Source of the DNA: an uncultured Bacteroides sp.
Lineage (GTDB): Bacteria > Bacteroidota > Bacteroidia > Bacteroidales > Bacteroidaceae
Length of the DNA: 64,000 nt
NCBI GenBank assembly: GCA_902388495.1
Contig: CABMPP010000018.1
Span: 16,321-80,320 of the forward strand
Reading direction: 5' to 3'
Numbering within the stretch: position 1 is the stretch's first letter; each line of letters opens with the position of its first letter. Below are positions 58,553 through 64,000 of this stretch, piece after piece. Position numbers and translations under genes: made by a program. The notes below the pieces were generated by a model that did no database searches, was not told where the DNA came from, and was given only the letters and a program-made list of their open reading frames with translations.

Positions 58553-60502
58553 ATGGATATGAAACGAAGAATTCTCTTTTTAGCTTTAGGCAGTTGGCTG
58601 CTTGTACAACCTTCCGCAGCACAGAAGGCGGTGACGGACACGGTGCATCTGAAATTCAGCATTGACAGCGTAGGCTTGGAAGAAGTAGTGGTGAAAGGGC
58701 ATAGGACGCCTGCCGCCAATAGCCGGTGGAGTGACTTGAGTCCCGTGGAACTGGTGACAGTGGGCGGTGCCAACGGTGATTTGTATAAGGCACTGCAAAC
58801 CCTGCCGGGCACGCAAGTGCAGGGCGAAAGCGGTGAATTGCTGGTACGCGGCGGAAGCAGTTACGAGACGCAGACTTATATAGACGGGATGCATGTGCTG
58901 AATCCATATACTTCTACCGGGATTAACACCCCGGCCCGCAGCCGTTATTCCACTTTTATGTTCAGTGGGGTAAACCTGGCATCTGGCGGGGCTTCGCAAG
59001 AGTATGGCGAAGCGCTTTCGGCAGTGCTGCCGCTGGAAACGAAGGACTATAGCAAAGTCAATAAGATAGGGGTGAATGCTTCTGTGGTGGGGGTAGGTGG
59101 CGGAGGCACACGCACTTTTGATAAAGGCTCGCTCTCGGTGGACTTGAACTATCAGAACTTGGGTTTATACGATAAGGTTTACTCCGGACGAAGGGACTTT
59201 GAGAAGCCCTATCGGATGTTCTCCGGAGCCACACAGTTCAGATATACCCCTGACGAAGCGACTGCACTGAAGATTTATGCACAATACGACCGCACGGACT
59301 TTTCTACTTACGAAGGGAGCAACCGCAGAATCTTCGGTCTGGGAGAGGACAACGTCTATATCAATGCTACATTCCGTCGACGCACTTCGGGAGATTGGAA
59401 TTGGTTTGCAGGAGCAGCTTATTCTTTCTATGAGCAGAAGATAGCTGGTGCCGCAGCGGCAGGAGATGATTGGTTGGAACGGCAGCAGGAATTGCACCTG
59501 AAGGCAAAAGTATTCAAACGGCTGTCTCCGGCTTTCCGCCTGGATATGGGGGCGGAGAGTTTTATCCGCCGTTACGAGAACCATTACCGCTTGTCCGTGG
59601 TAGACGACCGTAACCGGATGTCGCCTGCCGTCAGTGCAGGATTCGTCTCTGCCACTTACTATCCGTTGGAACAACTGAAAGCGGAACTTTCTTTTCGTAC
59701 GGAATATGCTTCTCGGAGCCGGAAGGTGAACTTTTCTCCGCGGCTGGCGGTGAATTATTATTGGGGAGATGTGATGCTTTCGGCTATCATAGGGCGCTAT
59801 ACGCAGTTGCCGGAGAACAGTTATCTGGTGCGTCAGCCCGATTTGAAGTCCGAAGCATGCGTGCAGTATAACCTGGGTGCCCAGTACGACCACGAAGGAC
59901 GATTCTACAAAGCCGAACTTTATTATAAGGACTACAGCCGTCTGGCATTGGTGGAAGAAAATGCCGGTATGGATGCCGATGCCGCTGCGGGAACTTCTCT
60001 TCTTACTTCCGGCGGTTACGGGCGTAGCCGGGGCATCGACCTCTTCTTTCGCGATCGGGCTCTGCTGAAGAATGTGGAATACCAGCTTTCGTACAGTTAC
60101 AATATCTCCAAACGCAAGTATCAGGAGTATACTGAACTGACTACGCCCCAATATGCTACCCGCCACAATGCAGCTGCGGTAGTGAAGTACTCCATTCCCC
60201 GTTTGCATTCCATCATCAGTGTGACGGATCGTTTCAGCAGCGGGCGTCCTTACCATAATCCGGCACGTGCCGGCTTGATGAACGATGAGGTGAAACCTTA
60301 TAACAGCCTCGATTTGGGACTGACTTTCCTGGCAAGCCGAAAGGTGATTATCCATGCCTCTGCCACCAATGTACTGTGCCGGAAGAATGAATTCGGAAAG
60401 GTAGATAACAAAGCCGTACTGGCATCCAGCGATCACTTCTTCTACGTCGGAGTATTCATCACTTTGGGCAAGAAGGCGGCTTACGATGTATCCAACTTCT
60501 AA
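58553..60502 (+). CDS. TonB-dependent receptor
   Basis: A ~650-residue outer-membrane receptor. A signal peptide ends near PSAAQ. A short TonB-box region (LEEVVVKGHRT) leads directly into the plug (GELLVRGGSSYETQTYIDGM) with no carboxypeptidase-regulatory or STN domain. The barrel ends in FVGVFITLG followed by a short tail. This is shorter than the SusC-type receptors and resembles receptors for small ligands such as siderophores or cobalamin; the ligand is unknown. It is likely controlled by the LytTR regulator. Confidence 0.88.
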   Translation: MDMKRRILFLALGSWLLVQPSAAQKAVTDTVHLKFSIDSVGLEEVVVKGHRTPAANSRWSDLSPVELVTVGGANGDLYKALQTLPGTQVQGESGELLVRGGSSYETQTYIDGMHVLNPYTSTGINTPARSRYSTFMFSGVNLASGGASQEYGEALSAVLPLETKDYSKVNKIGVNASVVGVGGGGTRTFDKGSLSVDLNYQNLGLYDKVYSGRRDFEKPYRMFSGATQFRYTPDEATALKIYAQYDRTDFSTYEGSNRRIFGLGEDNVYINATFRRRTSGDWNWFAGAAYSFYEQKIAGAAAAGDDWLERQQELHLKAKVFKRLSPAFRLDMGAESFIRRYENHYRLSVVDDRNRMSPAVSAGFVSATYYPLEQLKAELSFRTEYASRSRKVNFSPRLAVNYYWGDVMLSAIIGRYTQLPENSYLVRQPDLKSEACVQYNLGAQYDHEGRFYKAELYYKDYSRLALVEENAGMDADAAAGTSLLTSGGYGRSRGIDLFFRDRALLKNVEYQLSYSYNISKRKYQEYTELTTPQYATRHNAAAVVKYSIPRLHSIISVTDRFSSGRPYHNPARAGLMNDEVKPYNSLDLGLTFLASRKVIIHASATNVLCRKNEFGKVDNKAVLASSDHFFYVGVFITLGKKAAYDVSNF

Positions 60503-60638
60503 AATGCAGAGGAATCCCTGTTGTTTTCTGTCTGAATATATTGATGTAAGGAGGAAATGCCTTGATTATCAAAACAGCGAAATATGTACTTTTTAATATG
60601 CTGACTATCAATGCGTAATGATGAGGCGGTCTAAGGTA

Positions 60639-60726
60639 ACGACAGAGGTAGTCTCAGTATACGACAGAGGTACCCTCAGTATACGACAGAGATACCCTCT
60701 GTATACGACTGAGGTACCCTAAAATA
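60639..60726. repeat. Four 22-bp tandem repeats
   Basis: The unit ACGACAGAGGTACCCTCAGT(AT) occurs at 60639-60660, 60661-60682, 60683-60704 and 60705-60726, with a few changes. The core GAGGTACCCTC is nearly palindromic. The array ends 20 bp before a -7 box, so it would occupy about -35 to -122 of the DUF2141 promoter. The rest of the 290-bp gap shows no gene. Confidence 0.8.
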
Positions 60727-60746
60727 ACGCCTGCTTTTATGACTTG

Positions 60747-60754
60747 TAATTTTG
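60747..60754 (+). promoter_or_regulatory. -7 element of the DUF2141 gene
   Basis: TAATTTTG matches TAnnTTTG, 38 nt before the ATG. The -33 position falls on the last 22-bp repeat, with no TTG there. Confidence 0.5.
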
Positions 60755-60791
60755 TATCATATTATTATTAATCTTTTAAAAAACAACGAAA

Positions 60792-61205
60792 ATGAGAACA
60801 ATGATTATCTTTTTAGTATTTGTATTGCATGGCGCAGCCCAGCTGCTGTTTGCACAGAACCTGACAGTTGAAGTACGCGACATCGAAAAGGCGGAAGGAC
60901 ATCTTTATGTCGCCATCTACAACTCGGAAGAAAACTTCATGAAGAAGCCTCTGGCGGCTTTCCGGGTAGATGTAAAGGACAAAGTACTTTCTATTCCTTG
61001 TCAGGGACTTCCTGCGGGCAGCTACGCCATCTCTTTGTTTCAGGACGAGAACGGCAACGGGAAACTGGATACTGCCGCCTTCGGCATTCCTACCGAGAAG
61101 TTCGGCTTCAGTAATGATGCCCAGGGCGTGATGGGCCCGCCGTCCTACGAAAAATGTCGCTTCACTTTCTCCGAAGACACAACTTTGGTGATACATCTGA
61201 AGTAG
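60792..61205 (+). CDS. DUF2141 domain secreted protein
   Basis: A 137-residue exported protein with a signal peptide (cleavage near LFAQ) and the DUF2141 pattern GHLYVAIYNSEENFMKKPL, GSYAISLFQDENGNGKLD and GIPTEKFGFSND. The family is common in Bacteroidetes and proteobacteria; its function is unknown. The 22-bp repeat array sits in its promoter region. The next gene starts 52 nt downstream but has its own -7 box. Confidence 0.88.
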   Translation: MRTMIIFLVFVLHGAAQLLFAQNLTVEVRDIEKAEGHLYVAIYNSEENFMKKPLAAFRVDVKDKVLSIPCQGLPAGSYAISLFQDENGNGKLDTAAFGIPTEKFGFSNDAQGVMGPPSYEKCRFTFSEDTTLVIHLK

Positions 61206-61222
61206 AATATCAGATAATTCTT

Positions 61223-61230
61223 TAACTTTG
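61223..61230 (+). promoter_or_regulatory. -7 element of the transglutaminase-domain gene
   Basis: TAACTTTG. The in-frame GTG at 61230 overlaps this box, so the ATG at 61245 or 61257 is the likely start. Confidence 0.5.
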
Positions 61231-61256
61231 TGTCCTCTACCTTAATGGACTACATT

Positions 61257-63923
61257 ATGAAACAGATTACACGACTTTTCGGAATCCTGGGGCTGATATG
61301 CTTGTTTGCCGCTTGCGGTAACTCTCATTTTATGACGGATGCCTCTTATCGTTCCCGCGTGGAACAAGACTTTCAGCAGAAGCAGGCTTTGCTGACGCAG
61401 GGCGACTTGTTTGCCATCTTCAATACGGACTTGTCGGCGTATGAGCGGGAAGCGCTTGAGTTTCTTTATGCCTATATGCCTCTGGCCGATATCACCGACT
61501 ATTCCGGTGAATTCCATTTGATGAATGTGCGCGCAGCGCAGCAGGCCGCGCAGGAAATGCCTTGGGGGAAAGCTATTCCCGAAGAGGTATTCCGGCATTT
61601 CGTGCTTCCGGTGCGGGTCAATAATGAGAATCTGGATAGTGCGCGGGTCGTGTTCTACGGGGAACTGAAAGATCGTGTGAAGTCTCTTTCGCTCTACGAT
61701 GCCATCTTGGAAGTGAACCACTGGTGCCATGAGAAGGCTGTTTATACCCCTTCCGATGCCCGTACCAGTTCGCCGCTGGCAACAGTGCGCACGGCTTACG
61801 GACGCTGTGGCGAAGAATCGACGTTGCTGGTTGCCGCACTTCGTTCGGTAGGCATTCCGGCACGGCAGGTATATACGCCCCGTTGGGCGCATACCGACGA
61901 CAACCATGCCTGGGTAGAGGCTTGGGCCGACGGAAAGTGGTACTTCCTGGGTGCTTGCGAACCGGAACCGGTGCTCAATCTGGGTTGGTTCAATGCGCCG
62001 GCCAGCCGGGGTATGCTGATGCATACCAAGGTCTTCGGCCGTTACGAAGGTGCGGAGGAAGTGATGATGGTTACTCCCAATTATACGGAAATCAATGTGA
62101 TAGACAACTATGCTCCGTCCGCCAAGGCTTCCGTCACGGTGAAGGATGAACAAGGAAATCCCATTGCCGATGCACGCGTAGAGTTCAAGCTTTATAATTA
62201 TGCTGAGTTCTATACGGTAGCCACGAAACAGACCGATGCAAATGGAGTCTGTTGCCTGACTGCCGGAAAAGGGGATATGCTGGTATGGGCTTCGAAAGAC
62301 GGGCGCTTCGGCTTTGCCAAACTTTCTTTCGGTAAGCAGCCGGAACTGACGGTGACTCTTGATAAAAAGGCAGGCGATGCTTTTGCAGTCGATTTCGACA
62401 TTGTTCCCCCGGTGGAAAGTGCGAACCTGCCCGAAGTAACTCCGGAGCAACGGGCTGAGAACGACCGTCGCATGGCTCAGGAAGACTCTATCCGCAATGC
62501 CTATGTGGCCATGTTCATGACTGATGAAACGGCACGCTACTTTGCAAAGCAATATAAGTTGGACGAAGACGCGGTGGCAAAGATACTGGTTGCTTCCCGC
62601 GGAAATCATAAAGTCATTACCGATTTTATGGCGCGCCTGCGTTCCGAGAAGTCGAAAAGAGGAGGCATCGACCTTTTGCAGCGTATTTCGGCAAAAGATC
62701 TTCGGGACGTTAGCCTGGAAGTGCTGATAGACCACATGCAATCTCGCATGCGTACGAACGCCGAATATTTCCGCAGATATGTCCGCAATCCGCGGGTGAG
62801 CAATGAGATGCTGACACCGTATAAATCGTTCTTCACCAAGGTCGTGCCGGAGGAAGATGCCGAGGCTTATGTGGCAGACCCGATGAAGCTGGTTGCATGG
62901 GTGACGGAGAACATCCGGGTAGACAAGGATTGCAATTTGGGAGGGGCACCCATTTCTCCTGCAGGAGTATGGAAAGCACGTGTAGCGGATGCACACAGCC
63001 GTGATATCTTCTTTGTTTCCATGGCGCGTGGCATGGGTATTCCTGCACGCATCGATGAGGTGACCGGCAAGGTACAGCTGATAATAGATGACGCCCTGGT
63101 CGATGTGAACTTCGGAGCTGCCGTGCAGGCTTCTGCGCCCAAAGGCAGACTGGTTGCTAAATATACTCCGGTTCCTTCGTTGGATAATCCGAAATATTAT
63201 TCGCACTTTACTATTTCTAAAATAACTCCGCAGGGCAGTTTGCAGTTGCTGGCTTATGATGAAGGTGATATAGATATGGGTGGCGGTGCCACATGGAGCA
63301 ATTTGCTGAAAGAAGGAACAGCGCTGGATGCCGGGGAGTATGTGTTGGTTACCGGTACCCGACTGGCCAGTGGTGCGGTGCTTTCCAAAGCTACATTCTT
63401 CAGCATTGTGCCGGAGAAGAGCACAGAGATTGATCTGGTGATGCGCGAAAGTATGGATGAGGTGCAGGTTATCGGCAACTTCAATTCAGAGTCTCTGTTT
63501 ACTCCGTTGGAGGGTGCAGAGCCTTCTTCCAAACAAAGTTTGTTGCAAGCCTGCGGACGTGGCTATTTCGTCGTAGGGATATTGGGTGTCAATCAGGAGC
63601 CAACGAACCATGCATTGCGGGATATTGCTGCTTTCAAGGCCGATTTGGAGAAATGGGGACGGAAGATGGTATTGCTCTTCCCGGATGAGGCTTCATCCGG
63701 AAAATTCAGTAAAGAGGCATTCCCCAACTTGCCGTCTACTATTATATATGGTATAGATACGGATGGCATTGCCGGACAGATAGCGGAAGGCATGAAGCTA
63801 AAGAATAAAGATTCCTTGCCGATATTCATCATTGCCGATACATTCAATCGGGTAGTCTTTGTTTCGCAAGGATATACGATCGGGTTGGGGGAACAGTTGA
63901 TGAAGACGGTGAGGGGATTATAA
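61257..63923 (+). CDS. Transglutaminase-domain lipoprotein
   Basis: An ~888-residue lipoprotein (lipobox LFAAC). The transglutaminase core shows C184 in YGRCGEESTLL and H217 in DDNHAWVEAWADGKWYFLG, as in papain-like transglutaminase domains; the third catalytic position is not a clear Asp. A beta-sandwich (VTVKDEQGNPIADARVEFKL) follows, then a second, weaker transglutaminase-like region (DAHSRDIFFVSMARGMGIPA), and a C-terminal thioredoxin-like part. It likely acts in the periplasm or at the surface on proteins or peptides. Start chosen over 61230 because that codon overlaps the promoter. Confidence 0.85.
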   Translation: MKQITRLFGILGLICLFAACGNSHFMTDASYRSRVEQDFQQKQALLTQGDLFAIFNTDLSAYEREALEFLYAYMPLADITDYSGEFHLMNVRAAQQAAQEMPWGKAIPEEVFRHFVLPVRVNNENLDSARVVFYGELKDRVKSLSLYDAILEVNHWCHEKAVYTPSDARTSSPLATVRTAYGRCGEESTLLVAALRSVGIPARQVYTPRWAHTDDNHAWVEAWADGKWYFLGACEPEPVLNLGWFNAPASRGMLMHTKVFGRYEGAEEVMMVTPNYTEINVIDNYAPSAKASVTVKDEQGNPIADARVEFKLYNYAEFYTVATKQTDANGVCCLTAGKGDMLVWASKDGRFGFAKLSFGKQPELTVTLDKKAGDAFAVDFDIVPPVESANLPEVTPEQRAENDRRMAQEDSIRNAYVAMFMTDETARYFAKQYKLDEDAVAKILVASRGNHKVITDFMARLRSEKSKRGGIDLLQRISAKDLRDVSLEVLIDHMQSRMRTNAEYFRRYVRNPRVSNEMLTPYKSFFTKVVPEEDAEAYVADPMKLVAWVTENIRVDKDCNLGGAPISPAGVWKARVADAHSRDIFFVSMARGMGIPARIDEVTGKVQLIIDDALVDVNFGAAVQASAPKGRLVAKYTPVPSLDNPKYYSHFTISKITPQGSLQLLAYDEGDIDMGGGATWSNLLKEGTALDAGEYVLVTGTRLASGAVLSKATFFSIVPEKSTEIDLVMRESMDEVQVIGNFNSESLFTPLEGAEPSSKQSLLQACGRGYFVVGILGVNQEPTNHALRDIAAFKADLEKWGRKMVLLFPDEASSGKFSKEAFPNLPSTIIYGIDTDGIAGQIAEGMKLKNKDSLPIFIIADTFNRVVFVSQGYTIGLGEQLMKTVRGL

Positions 63924-63951
63924 ATGATAATTTAGCGGAGTATCTTAAATT

Positions 63952-64000
63952 CCTCCGCCTGAAAGGGGAGGTGCCCGTAGGGCGGAGGGGTTTCACATCC
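63952..64000. repeat. Palindromic repeat element at the right edge
   Basis: CCTCCGCC (63952-63959) and GGCGGAGG (63981-63988) form a stem around GGGGAGGTGCCCG. The sequence matches the element at 38574-38612 and part of 35660-35726; it continues as GGTTTCACATCC to the window end. It also lies just after the transglutaminase gene and may terminate it. Confidence 0.65.

Noticed and set aside
61230..61256. GTG start at 61230 for the transglutaminase gene
   Set aside because: The codon overlaps a consensus -7 promoter box, so it would not be in the mRNA; ATGs at 61245 or 61257 fit better and give a normal lipoprotein signal.

Overview
The window looks like chromosome of a gut Bacteroides or close Bacteroidales relative. 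The evidence is Bacteroides-type promoters (TAnnTTTG at -7) in front of many genes, an ECF sigma/FecR/SusC/SusD locus, several families largely confined to Bacteroidetes (LruC, DUF4831, DUF4249, fimbrillins), and a tmRNA whose tag reads GETNYALAA. No rRNA, tRNA, CRISPR array, transposase or integrase was seen.

Layout. 0-8.2 kb: a 5'-truncated AraC regulator, an LruC-domain lipoprotein, a DUF4831 protein, and a two-gene unit of a lactonase-fold lipoprotein and a family 3 glycoside hydrolase. 8.2-9.7 kb: almost no protein coding; a 22-bp-phased repeat field, a candidate rod-shaped ~189-nt ncRNA on the minus strand, and divergently the tmRNA gene ssrA. 9.8-11.7 kb: an AT-rich three-gene operon (GHKL ATPase, STAS-like DUF4325 protein, PIN-domain protein) that looks like an unnamed partner-switching/nuclease module. 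11.7-14.2 kb: a methyltransferase and an unusual ECF sigma factor fused through one membrane helix to an outer-membrane beta-barrel. 14.4-24.7 kb: a rhamnoside-utilisation locus (ECF sigma, FecR anti-sigma, SusC, SusD, GH78). 24.7-27.1 kb: a Fur-family regulator and a Zn/Cd/Pb-type P1B ATPase.

27.3-47.9 kb: a GC-rich (about 60 % in sampled lines) minus-strand block of six surface lipoproteins: fimbrillin-like proteins, four of them carrying GLUG repeats. They are preceded by a membrane AraC regulator with TPRs. A toxin-antitoxin pair, a DUF559 endonuclease and several palindromic repeat elements are embedded; one repeat element lies in frame inside a lipoprotein gene. The regulator plus a strong promoter with an overlapping dyad at 45.83-45.88 kb probably controls the block.

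48-64 kb: dinB; a TonB-receptor cluster with two paralogous DUF4249 lipoproteins and an MG2-like protein; YccF; a 46-codon minus-strand small ORF; a membrane LytTR regulator followed by three 9-bp boxes at 20-21 bp spacing, a terminator and a TonB receptor; then a DUF2141 protein preceded by four 22-bp repeats, and a transglutaminase-domain lipoprotein. The tandem boxes next to the LytTR gene suggest a local regulon.

Calls rest on reading translations and motifs by eye; no database search was possible.
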